Below, piece after piece: positions 24,923 to 32,968 of a stretch of 64,000 nt of DNA. The stretch covers positions 1 through 64,000 of the forward strand of contig NZ_JADJDO010000016.1 in assembly GCF_016702655.1 (NCBI RefSeq), read 5' to 3'. This DNA comes from Ideonella sp. (GTDB lineage: Bacteria; Pseudomonadota; Gammaproteobacteria; Burkholderiales; Burkholderiaceae_C). The translations under genes and the position numbers were made by a program. The notes under the pieces are model-generated. The model saw nothing but the letters and a program-made list of their open reading frames with translations. It searched no databases and was not told where the DNA came from. Each line of letters opens with the position of its first letter. Positions within the stretch are counted from its first letter, which is position 1.

Positions 24923-25082
24923 TGCAGTGTTCGATGCTTGGAGGTGCTTATGCGACCGCGCCTTTGCCTCCCTGGCGTCGTTGCAAATCCTCGCGATACC
25001 TCTGGGTCTCGCTGCGGTTTGCGCCTAGCCAGGAAGCCAAATTCGCCGCCGCATAAGCACCTCCAAGCACCGAACACTGCAC
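24922..25082. repeat. 161-bp imperfect palindromic element (MITE-like)
   Basis: The outer arms are 32 nt with one mismatch: GTGCAGTGTTCGATGCTTGG at 24922 and onward versus its complement ending at 25082. The inner 97 nt continue the symmetry: CTTTGCCTCCCTGGC faces GCCAGGAAGCCAAA, and GCAAATCCTCGCGATACC faces GGTCTCGCTGCGGTTTGC. The whole element can fold into one stem of about 70 bp. It carries no gene. Origin as a mobile palindromic repeat is inferred from form only. Confidence 0.8.
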
Positions 25083-25236
25083 GAGCGGCCACCGCTCGTT
25101 GCCTGCCAGCACGCGGGCCCAGGCCGTTTGAAAACGCCGACCTTGGCTGCATCTATCTGAAGTGGGCCTGCCCGCGTCGAAGCTTGCGCCGGGTGGCTGC
25201 GCGGGCCTTGGCGTATTCAATCAAAGGGAAATCGAG

Positions 25237-27477
25237 ATGTCAGTCACTGCCAGAAAGAATGCGCGCAGCGCCGCCTCCGAAATGGGCTCGTCGGGCGGCG
25301 CAAACGCGGCGCTGCAGCCCTGGGGGCCGCTCGGCGAATACATGACCGATGCGATGCAGCGCACGGTGCTGTTCTGGGACGTGCTGCGCCAGCGCAGCGA
25401 GCAGTACTACGCGCAGAAGGAGAAGGCGGTTCCGCATGTGCTGAGCTTCGACGCCGAACTCGTGCTCGACGCGCGCAGCTTCGCCAGGCCTGCCAACTAC
25501 CTGCTGGTGCGCATCAAGCCGCCGCAGGGGGTGACGATCGACCCGGCGAAGCGCCCGTTCGTCGTCGTCGATCCGCGCGCCGGCCACGGGCCGGGCATCG
25601 GCGGCTTCAAGGCCGACAGCGAGATCGGCGTCGCGCTGCACGCCGGCCATCCGTGCTACTTCGTCGGCTTCACGCCCGAGCCGATGCCGGGCCAGACGAT
25701 CGAGGACATCATGCACGCCGAGGTGGCCTTCCTCGAGAAGGTTGTCGCGCTGCATCCCGAGGCCGAGGGCAAGCCGTGCGTGATCGGCAACTGCCAGGCC
25801 GGCTGGGCGGTGATGATGGTGGCCGCGATCCGGCCTGACCTGTTCGGCCCGATCATCATTCCCGGCTCGCCGCTGTCGTACTGGGCTGGCGTGGAGGGCA
25901 AGAACCCGATGCGCTACACCGGCGGCATGGCTGGCGGCAGCTGGATGACGGCGCTCGCCAGCGACCTCGGCAACGGCACGTTCGACGGCGGCTACCTGGT
26001 CGAGAACTTCGAAAACCAGAACCCCGCCAACACGCTGTGGAGCAAGAACTACAACCTCTGGTCCAAGGTCGATACCGAGGGCCAGCGCTTCATCGAGTTC
26101 GAGAAGTGGTGGGGCGGCCACGTGAACCTGAACGCCGAGGAGATCCAGTGGATCGTCGACCAGCTCTTCGTCGGCAATCGGCTCGCAACGGCCGAGATCG
26201 TCACCAGCGCCGGTGAGCGCATCGACCTGCGCAACATCCGCTCGCCGATCATCTGCTTCTGCTCCGAGGGCGACAACATCACGCCGCCGCAACAGGCGCT
26301 GGGCTGGATCGTCGACCTCTACGCCAGGGACGACGACATCCGCGCCTGCGGCCAGACCATCGTCTATTCGGTGCACGACAGCATCGGCCACCTGGGCATC
26401 TTCGTCTCGGGCGGCGTGGCGAAGAAGGAGCATCAGGAGTTTGCGTCCAACGTCGATCTGATCGATGTGCTGCCGCCCGGCCTGTACGAGGCCGTGCTGA
26501 CGAAGAAGACCGCCGACGCGCCGGGCGCGGACCTGGTCGAGGGCGACTGGATCGTGCGCTTCGAACCGCGCACGCTCGACGACGTACGCGCCATCGTACA
26601 GCCCGACCCCGAGATGGAGCGCCGCTTTGCCGCCGTGCGGCGCGTGTCGGAGATCAACCTCGGCCTGTACCGCACGCTGATGCAACCCCTCGTCAAGGCC
26701 TCGATCAACGAGCACAACGCGGATTGGCTGCGCAAGCTCAACCATGCCGAGTTGCCGTACGAGATCTTCTCGGATCGCAACCCGCTGATGCAGCAGGTAG
26801 CCCGCCTCGCCGAGCAGGTGCGCGAGCAGCGCGCGCCGGCGGCGCCCGACAACCCGCTGCTGGCCTGGCAGGCCATGGTCTCGGACGGCATCGTCGCCGC
26901 GCTCGACGGCTGGCGCGAACTGCAGGAAAAGAACGTCGAGCAGCTCTTCCTCGCCATCTACGGCTCGCCGCTGCTGCAGGCCCTGGTCGGCGTGGGCGGC
27001 TCGGGCGAACCGCCGCGCCGCGGGCCGGCGCTGGAGCCCGAGCGCCTGGCCTTCATCGAGCAGCGCATCGCCGAGCTCAAGGCGCGCATCGCCGAGGGCG
27101 GCCCGCGCGAGGCGGTGATTCGCGCGCTGGTCTTCGTGGGCATGGCCGGACCCGGGGTCGACGAGCGCGCGTTCAACGAATTGCGCCGCATCCGCGCCGA
27201 GAACAAGGGCATGCCGCTGCAGGCGTTCAAGACCGTGCTGCGCGAGCAGTACTTCAGCCTGCTGCTCGACCGCGAGGGTGCGCTGGCGGCGATCCCGAAG
27301 ATGCTGCCCGCCGATGCCGCGGCCCGCGCGCGGCTGCTCGAGACCGTGCGCCGTGCGGCTCAGGCGGCGGGCAAGCCGAGCGGCGAGAAGGCGCAGCGCC
27401 TGGCGCAGGTCGAGAAACTGTTTGCGGGCGGCACGCGTGCCGCCGCACCGCCCAAACGCGGGCGCACGGCTGCTTGA
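25237..27477 (+). CDS. DUF3141 protein, PHA-synthase-like alpha/beta hydrolase
   Basis: A 746-residue protein. After a short phasin-like N-terminus (YMTDAMQRTVLFWDVLRQRS), an alpha/beta-hydrolase region shows FVVVDPRAGHGPGIGGFK and the nucleophile elbow IGNCQAGWA with Cys186, as in PHA synthases, where Cys replaces Ser. Further on, FCSEGDNITPPQQAL and VHDSIGHLGIFVSGG supply plausible Asp and His. The C-terminal third is helical (EQRIAELKARIAEGG...). The family is annotated as DUF3141, and its activity is unproven. It heads a cluster with pta, ackA and fabI, which points to acyl-CoA or storage-polymer metabolism (inference). ATG 25237 follows AAAGGG. Confidence 0.85.
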   Translation: MSVTARKNARSAASEMGSSGGANAALQPWGPLGEYMTDAMQRTVLFWDVLRQRSEQYYAQKEKAVPHVLSFDAELVLDARSFARPANYLLVRIKPPQGVTIDPAKRPFVVVDPRAGHGPGIGGFKADSEIGVALHAGHPCYFVGFTPEPMPGQTIEDIMHAEVAFLEKVVALHPEAEGKPCVIGNCQAGWAVMMVAAIRPDLFGPIIIPGSPLSYWAGVEGKNPMRYTGGMAGGSWMTALASDLGNGTFDGGYLVENFENQNPANTLWSKNYNLWSKVDTEGQRFIEFEKWWGGHVNLNAEEIQWIVDQLFVGNRLATAEIVTSAGERIDLRNIRSPIICFCSEGDNITPPQQALGWIVDLYARDDDIRACGQTIVYSVHDSIGHLGIFVSGGVAKKEHQEFASNVDLIDVLPPGLYEAVLTKKTADAPGADLVEGDWIVRFEPRTLDDVRAIVQPDPEMERRFAAVRRVSEINLGLYRTLMQPLVKASINEHNADWLRKLNHAELPYEIFSDRNPLMQQVARLAEQVREQRAPAAPDNPLLAWQAMVSDGIVAALDGWRELQEKNVEQLFLAIYGSPLLQALVGVGGSGEPPRRGPALEPERLAFIEQRIAELKARIAEGGPREAVIRALVFVGMAGPGVDERAFNELRRIRAENKGMPLQAFKTVLREQYFSLLLDREGALAAIPKMLPADAAARARLLETVRRAAQAAGKPSGEKAQRLAQVEKLFAGGTRAAAPPKRGRTAA

Positions 27478-27536
27478 CCCTTTTCGATCGCGGCCGGCGG
27501 TGCGTCGGCGCGACCTCCATCACGAATCCCAGCACC

Positions 27537-28481
27537 ATGCCACCAAGCAAACACGAGAAGTATCAACGCCTGATCGCGCGCTGCGAGGCGCTGGCGCCGA
27601 CGCCCTGCGCAGTGGCGCATCCCTGCGACGAGAGTTCGCTGCGCGGCGCCGTCGAGGCCGGGAAGTTGGGCATCCTCAAGCCGATCCTGGTCGGGCCGCG
27701 GGCGCGCATCGAGGCCATCGCGGCGCAGTGCGATCTCGATCTCGCGGGCTGCGAGATCGTCGACGCGCCGCACAGCCACGGATCGGCCGAGATCGCGGTG
27801 CGCCTGGCGCGCGAGGGCAAGTGCGAGATGCTGATGAAGGGCAGCCTGCACACCGACGAGCTGATGGCGGCGGTGGTCAAGCGCGACACAGGCCTGCGCA
27901 CCGGCCGGCGCATCAGCCACTGCTTCATCATGGACGTGCCGGCGATCGACCGCGTGGTGATCATCAGCGACGCGGCGGTCAACATCTTCCCGACGCTGGA
28001 AGACAAGGTCCACATCGTCCAGAACGCGATTGACCTCGCCCATGCGCTCGGGCTCGCGCAACCCAAGGTGGCGATCCTGTCGGCGATGGAGACGGTGAAC
28101 CCGCAGGTGCCATCGACGATCGAGGCCGCTGCGCTGTGCAAGATGGCCGAGCGCGGCCAGATCACCGGCGGCCTGCTCGACGGGCCGCTGGCGCTCGACA
28201 ACGCGATCGACCTTGGCGCGGCGCGCATCAAGAGAATCGTCTCGCCGGTGGCCGGGCAGGCCGACATCCTCGTCGTGCCCGACCTGGAGGCCGGCAACAT
28301 GCTGGCCAAGAGCCTCTCGTTCATGGCCGACGCCGACGCGGCGGGCATCGTGCTCGGCGCGCGCGTGCCGATCGTCCTCACCAGCCGCGCCGACTCGGTG
28401 CTGACGCGCCTGGCGTCGTGCGCGGTGGCGGCGCTCGTGGCCAAGGCGCGGCGCGAGAGCGCGAAGCGGGCGCTGGCGTGA
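27537..28481 (+). CDS. pta: Phosphate acetyl/butyryltransferase
   Basis: A 314-residue PTA_PTB enzyme that interconverts acyl-CoA and acyl phosphate. Landmarks are KGSLHTDELMAAV, the RISHCFIMDVP turn, SDAAVNIFPTLEDKVHIVQN, and GPLALDNAID followed by VADILVVPDLEAGNMLAKSL-type text. It is the short form, with no N-terminal P-loop domain of E. coli Pta. It resembles the PTA half of proteins also called enoyl-CoA hydratase/phosphate acetyltransferase. It lies between DUF3141 and ackA; its TGA overlaps the ackA GTG start, so the two steps to acetate plus ATP are coupled. Confidence 0.93.
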   Translation: MPPSKHEKYQRLIARCEALAPTPCAVAHPCDESSLRGAVEAGKLGILKPILVGPRARIEAIAAQCDLDLAGCEIVDAPHSHGSAEIAVRLAREGKCEMLMKGSLHTDELMAAVVKRDTGLRTGRRISHCFIMDVPAIDRVVIISDAAVNIFPTLEDKVHIVQNAIDLAHALGLAQPKVAILSAMETVNPQVPSTIEAAALCKMAERGQITGGLLDGPLALDNAIDLGAARIKRIVSPVAGQADILVVPDLEAGNMLAKSLSFMADADAAGIVLGARVPIVLTSRADSVLTRLASCAVAALVAKARRESAKRALA

Positions 28482-29689
28482 CCGTGACGAGCCAGGACGC
28501 GATCGCCGTCATCAACGCCGGCTCGTCGAGCATCAAGTTCTCGCTCTTCGCGCAGCAGGGTAGCGAGCTCGCGCTCGTGCTGCGCGGCCAGGTGGAGGGC
28601 ATCCATACCGCGCCGCGCTTCGTCGCGAAGAGCGCGGCCGGCGAGACGGTCGCGAGCCGCGCCTGGGCCGAGGGCACGCAGCTCGGCCACGACGGCGCGC
28701 TCGAGCACATCGTCGGCTTCGTGCGCGACGGCGCGCAGGGCCTCGCGCTGAAGGGCGTCGGTCACCGCGTCGTGCACGGCGGGATGCGCTACGCGCAGCC
28801 GGTGCGCGTCGACGCCAAGGTGCTCGACGACCTGGAGCAGTTCATTGCTCTCGCGCCGCTGCACCAGCCGCACAACCTGGCGCCGATCCGCCTGCTGCAC
28901 GAGCGCCGGCCGGATCTGCCGCAAGTGGCCTGCTTCGACACCGCGTTCCACCGCACCCAACCCGAGCTCGCGCAGATGTTCGCCCTGCCGAAGGCGCTGC
29001 ACGACGAAGGCGTGCGCCGCTACGGCTTTCACGGCCTGTCCTACGAGTACATCGCTTCGGTGCTGCCGGGGCTGGCCCCGGCGGCGGCGCAGGGGCGGAC
29101 CGTGGTCCTGCACCTGGGCAACGGCGCCAGCATGTGCGCGCTTGCTGGCGGGCGCAGTGTCGCGAGCACGATGGGCTTCACGGCCGTCGACGGGCTGCCG
29201 ATGGGTACGCGCTGCGGCGCGCTCGACCCGGGCGTGATCCTGTACCTGATGGACCAGCGCGGCATGGACGCGCGGGCGATCGAAAGGCTGATCTACAGCG
29301 AGTCGGGCCTGCTCGGCGTGTCGGGGGTGTCGAGCGACATGCGCACGCTGCTCGCCAGCGGCGAGCCGCGCGCCGCGCTCGCGGTGGATCTGTACGTGTA
29401 CCGCATCGCGCGCGAGCTCGGGTCGCTCGCCGCCGCGCTCGGCGGGCTGGATGCGATCGTGTTCACGGGCGGCATCGGCGAGAACAGCGCCGCGATTCGC
29501 GAGCGCGTGTGCCGCGACGCGGGCTGGCTCGGCGTGGCGCTCGACGCGCAGGCCAACGCAGGCGGCGGGCCGAGCATCGTCAGCGCGGCGAGCAAGGTCG
29601 CGGCATGGGTGCTGCCCACGAACGAAGAACTGATGATCGCCCGCCACACGCTGCAGGTGCTGGGCACGGCGCAGCCAGCACCGCACTGA
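28478..29689 (+). CDS. ackA: Acetate kinase
   Basis: A 403-residue AckA: the phosphate-1 motif VINAGSSSIKFSLF at the start, HRVVHGG, the catalytic FDTAFH region, RRYGFHGLSYEY, HLGNGASMCAL, DGLPMGTRCGALDPG and IVFTGGIGENSA. It makes ATP from acetyl phosphate or the reverse. The start is a GTG overlapping the pta stop; GTG 28484 is an alternative. Length matches the family (about 400). Position after pta and before fabI fits an acyl-CoA overflow or recycling cluster. Confidence 0.96.
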   Translation: MTVTSQDAIAVINAGSSSIKFSLFAQQGSELALVLRGQVEGIHTAPRFVAKSAAGETVASRAWAEGTQLGHDGALEHIVGFVRDGAQGLALKGVGHRVVHGGMRYAQPVRVDAKVLDDLEQFIALAPLHQPHNLAPIRLLHERRPDLPQVACFDTAFHRTQPELAQMFALPKALHDEGVRRYGFHGLSYEYIASVLPGLAPAAAQGRTVVLHLGNGASMCALAGGRSVASTMGFTAVDGLPMGTRCGALDPGVILYLMDQRGMDARAIERLIYSESGLLGVSGVSSDMRTLLASGEPRAALAVDLYVYRIARELGSLAAALGGLDAIVFTGGIGENSAAIRERVCRDAGWLGVALDAQANAGGGPSIVSAASKVAAWVLPTNEELMIARHTLQVLGTAQPAPH

Positions 29690-29706
29690 CGACAAGGAAG
29701 AATCGC

Positions 29707-30490
29707 ATGTCCATCGAGAACCCGCGGCCGGTGCTGCAGGGCCGCAAGGCGCTGGTCGTCGGCATCGCCAACGAGCATTCGATCGCCTACGGCTGCGCCA
29801 AGGCTTTCCATGAGCTGGGTGCCGACGTGGCTGTGACGTACCTGAACGAGAAGGCGCGGCCGCATGTCGAGCCGCTGGCGCGCGCTCTCTCGGCGCCGCT
29901 CTTCCTGCCGCTCGACGTGAGTGTCGCGGGCGAGCTCGAGGCGGTGTTCGACGCCATTGGCAGCCAGTGGGGCGAGCTCGACATCCTCGTGCACTCGATC
30001 GCCTTCGCGCCCAAGGAAGACCTGCAGGGCGGGCTGCTCGCCTGCTCGGCAACGGGCTTCGCGAAGGCGATGGACGTTTCGTGCCACTCGTTCGTGCGCA
30101 TGGCGCGCCTGGCCGCGCCGCTGATGAAGCGCGGCGGCACGATGATGGCGATGAGCTACCACGGCGCGAACAAGGTCGTGCCGACCTACAGCGTGATGGG
30201 GCCGGTGAAGGCGGCGCTCGAGTCATGTTGCCGCTACCTCGCCTACGAGCTCGGCGGCCAGGGCATCCCGCGTGCATGCGATCTCGCCCGGCCCGCTCAA
30301 GACGCGCGCCGCCGGCGGGCTGAAGGACTTCGACCTGCTGCTCACCGAGGCCGCGCAGCGCGCACCGATCGGCGAGCTCGTCGACATCATGGACGTAGGC
30401 TTCACCTGTGCCTACCTGGCCACGCCCTACGCGCGGCGCCTGTCCGGCGAGACGCTCTACGTCGACGGCGGTGTCAACATCATGGCCTGA
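29707..30490 (+). pseudogene. fabI: Enoyl-ACP reductase FabI, broken by a one-base insertion
   Basis: FabI reduces trans-2-enoyl-ACP with NADH in fatty acid elongation. The first ~187 codons are normal (LVVGIANEHSIAYGCAKAF, HSIAFAPKEDLQG, and the Tyr-x6-Lys site YSVMGPVK). At 30267-30269 a CCC run replaces CC, and the frame leaves the gene. The next frame continues seamlessly: VHAISPGPLKTRAAGG to SGETLYVDGGVNIMA and a stop at 30490. Removing one C restores a full 260-residue FabI. Since FabI is often essential, a sequencing error is as likely as a real mutation, unless another enoyl reductase is encoded elsewhere. Downstream of ackA, probably the same operon. Confidence 0.85.
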
Positions 30491-30550
30491 GAGGCTGAGG
30501 CGGATGGCTGCGGTACGCTCGCCGATCGCGTCCGCAACCCAAGGAGCCTC

Positions 30551-30919
30551 ATGCCCCGCCCCATCCTCGACGAAGCCCTGATCCACCCCGCGATCCGCGA
30601 CAAGGTCGCAAACCTGCATGCGGACATCGTTGCCGAGGTTCGCGCCGCGGCCGACGCAAACCCGGTGCTCGTGGTCGGCATGAGCGGCAACCCGTTCTGC
30701 CGCCAGGCGCGCAAGTCGCTCGCCGCCGCCGGCGTCGCGTTCAAGTACCTCGGGTACGGCAGCTACGTCGGCGAGTGGCGCAGGCGCAATGCGCTGAAGA
30801 TGTGGACCGGTTGGCCGACCTTCCCGATGGTCTTCGTCAAGGGCCGCTTCGTCGGCGGCGCGAGCGACCTCGACGCGCTGATCGCGAGCGGCGAACTGAA
30901 GCAACTGCTGGCGGCCTGA
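30551..30919 (+). CDS. Glutaredoxin-like protein
   Basis: A 122-residue protein with a glutaredoxin fold: PVLVVGMSGNPFCRQARKSL holds the single redox Cys (PFCR, monothiol type), followed by GVAFKYLGYGSY and the cis-Pro segment WPTFPMVFVKGRFVGGASDL, where the TFP loop binds glutathione. The N-terminal 30 residues are an extra helix. Monothiol Grx proteins carry Fe-S clusters or reduce glutathione mixed disulfides, and which applies is not visible. It starts after AAGGAG, 60 nt beyond the fabI stop, and could share its transcript. Confidence 0.88.
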   Translation: MPRPILDEALIHPAIRDKVANLHADIVAEVRAAADANPVLVVGMSGNPFCRQARKSLAAAGVAFKYLGYGSYVGEWRRRNALKMWTGWPTFPMVFVKGRFVGGASDLDALIASGELKQLLAA

Positions 30920-30984
30920 ACGCGGCTGCGGCAAGGGTCTGTGCCGGGTCGGCGCGCGCAGGGCCGACTCTAGAATCCCGGCCC

Positions 30985-31053
30985 ATGAGACCCCGCCCGG
31001 CCGCTCCGAAAGGGGCTCGCACCGCAGTGCGCAGCACGGAGGCTTTCGATTGA
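30985..31053 (+). repeat. 22-codon mini-ORF repeat, copy 1
   Basis: ATG at 30985 opens 22 codons (MRPRPAAPKGARTAVRSTEA..., then stop) preceded by a TAGAAT -10-like box at 30971-30976. About 80% of the bases match the copy at 55190-55258, with the core GCCCGGCCGCTCCGAA and CGCAGTGCG...CACGGAGGCT. Its GGAGG could serve the next start: a TTG-initiated 10-codon frame (31050-31082) ends overlapping the ATG of the solute-binding protein. It may be a translational-coupling leader or a dispersed repeat. Confidence 0.6.
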
Positions 31054-31078
31054 TCGAGCCCGCCCGCGCCGACTGCGC

Positions 31079-32968
31079 ATGAAGCTGCGCCGCTGCCTGC
31101 GCGCCGCGCTGCTGTGCCTGGGCGCGGCCCTGCTGCTTGTCGCGCCTTTGGCCCGCGCGACAGCCACCGATGCCGGCGCGCCGGCCTGGGTGCACGCCCA
31201 CGCGGCCTATGGCGAGCCGAAGTACGGGCCTGGATTCAGCCACTTCGAGTATGTCGATCCGGCCGCGCCCAAGGGCGGCACGCTGCGCCTGAAGAACCCC
31301 GACCGGCGCACGAGCTTCGACAAGTACAACCCGATCACGACGCGCGGCAACTCGCCCGGCGGCCTGGTGATCCTGGTCTTCGAGACGCTGGCGTTTGCCA
31401 GCGGCGACGAGCCGCAGACCATGTACGGCCTGCTCGCCGAGGCGATGCAGGTCGCGCCGGACAAGAGCTGGGTGAGCTTTCGCGTGCATCCCAAGGCGCG
31501 CTTCTCCAATGGCGACCCGGTGACGGCCGAGGACGTGAAGCACAGCTTCGAGGTGGCCCGGGGCAAGTTCGCGTCTCCCACCTACCGGTCGCTCTTCGAA
31601 GGGGTGTCCAAGGCCACGGTGCTGGACGAGCGCACGATCCGCTTCGATCTGAGCGACGCGAGCAGCGACATGCTGTACACGCTCGGCACCAACCTGTTGG
31701 TCTTCTCTCGCAAGTGGGGCCTGGGGCCGGACGGCAAGGTCAAGCCCTTCGACCAGGTTGTCACAGACCTGCCTATCGCCAGCGGCCCCTACAAGATCGG
31801 CCCGATCGACCCCGGGCGGCGCATCGAGTTCGTGCGCGACCCGGCCTACTGGGCGCGCGACCTGCCGGTGCGGCGCGGCATGTTCAACTTCGACCGCGTC
31901 GTCTACCGCTACTACAAGGACGACACGGTCGCCACCGAGGCCTTCAAGGCGGGCGAGTACGACATGGTGCGCGTCTACGGCGCACGCACCTGGAACCGCC
32001 AGCACAAGGGCCCGAAGTGGGACGACGGGCGGATCAGGAAGGAGCTCTTCGAAACCGGCTTCGGCCAGCACATGCAGGCCTACGATTTCAACCTCCGGCG
32101 GCCGATCTTCCAGGACATCCGGGTGCGCGAGGCGATCGGCCTGGCCTACGACTTCGACACGGTGAACAACCGCTTCAAGATGTACCGGCGCGCGCACAGC
32201 ATGTTCAACAACTCGGAGTTCGCCGCCGAGGGGCTGCCGTCGGAAGCCGAGCTCAAGTTGCTCGAACCCTTCCGCAAGGAGCTGCCGCCCGAGGTCTTCG
32301 GGCCGGCGTTCCGCGCCCCGGGGACCGACGGCGAGCCGGCCAAGCTGCGCGCCAACCTGCTCAAGGCGCGCAAGCTGCTCGAGGAGGCCGGCTGGAAGCT
32401 TGGCGACGACGGCAAGCTGCGCAACGCCAAGGGCGAGGCCTTCGAGTTCGAGTACCTCTCGCCTGAAGAAGGCGCGCGCATGGCCGACTGGGAGAAGAAC
32501 CTCGCCAAGCTCGGCATCGCGATGAAGATTCGCCAGGTCGACTTCGCGCTCTACCGCCGGCGGCTCGAGAACTACGACTACGACATGATCGCCATCGTCG
32601 AGGGCCGCTTCACGCTGCCCGAGGCGCAGAGCTACCTGCGGCTGTACGGCAGCAAGTCGGCCGACGAGAAGGGCAACAGCAACTTCCGCGGCGTCAAGAG
32701 CCCGGCCGTCGACCACCTGATCGAGGTGATGAACAACGCGCAGACGCTGGAGGAACTCAAGACCGCGGCGCGTGCGCTCGACCGCGTCGTGATGTGGAAC
32801 CACTGGCAGGTTCCGGACCTGTACTTCTCGCGCCTGCCGACGAGCTGGTGGGACAAGTTCGGCATGCCCACGACGATGCCCAAGTACTATTCGATCGACA
32901 GCCCGAACGACGTGCAGCCGGCCTGGCCGATCCTGACCTGGTGGATCCGTGATCCGGCGCAGCGCTAG
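31079..32968 (+). CDS. Peptide ABC transporter solute-binding protein (YejA-like), first copy
   Basis: A 629-residue family-5 extracellular solute-binding protein. A signal peptide (ALLCLGAALLLVAPLARATA) precedes HAAYGEPKYGPGFSHFEYVD, then PKGGTLRLKNPDRR, the SBP_bac_5 core FRVHPKARFSNGDPVTAEDV and VYGARTWNRQHKGPKWDDGR. YejA-type proteins bind oligopeptides in the periplasm. About 60% of residues look the same as the next gene by eye, so the pair arose by tandem duplication. Its 3' end overlaps the second copy by 20 nt. The five genes at 31079-38553 make one transporter operon. Confidence 0.93.
   Translation: MKLRRCLRAALLCLGAALLLVAPLARATATDAGAPAWVHAHAAYGEPKYGPGFSHFEYVDPAAPKGGTLRLKNPDRRTSFDKYNPITTRGNSPGGLVILVFETLAFASGDEPQTMYGLLAEAMQVAPDKSWVSFRVHPKARFSNGDPVTAEDVKHSFEVARGKFASPTYRSLFEGVSKATVLDERTIRFDLSDASSDMLYTLGTNLLVFSRKWGLGPDGKVKPFDQVVTDLPIASGPYKIGPIDPGRRIEFVRDPAYWARDLPVRRGMFNFDRVVYRYYKDDTVATEAFKAGEYDMVRVYGARTWNRQHKGPKWDDGRIRKELFETGFGQHMQAYDFNLRRPIFQDIRVREAIGLAYDFDTVNNRFKMYRRAHSMFNNSEFAAEGLPSEAELKLLEPFRKELPPEVFGPAFRAPGTDGEPAKLRANLLKARKLLEEAGWKLGDDGKLRNAKGEAFEFEYLSPEEGARMADWEKNLAKLGIAMKIRQVDFALYRRRLENYDYDMIAIVEGRFTLPEAQSYLRLYGSKSADEKGNSNFRGVKSPAVDHLIEVMNNAQTLEELKTAARALDRVVMWNHWQVPDLYFSRLPTSWWDKFGMPTTMPKYYSIDSPNDVQPAWPILTWWIRDPAQR

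Noticed and set aside
24922..25082. attC (integron) site
   Set aside because: The palindrome is longer than typical attC sites, arms lack the GTTRRRY core, and no integrase or cassette array is near.
27563..32803. A 1746-codon minus-strand frame, and a similar one at 32757-35924
   Set aside because: Both are antisense to well-identified genes, rich in Arg/Ala/His/Asp, with no recognisable domain or ribosome site.
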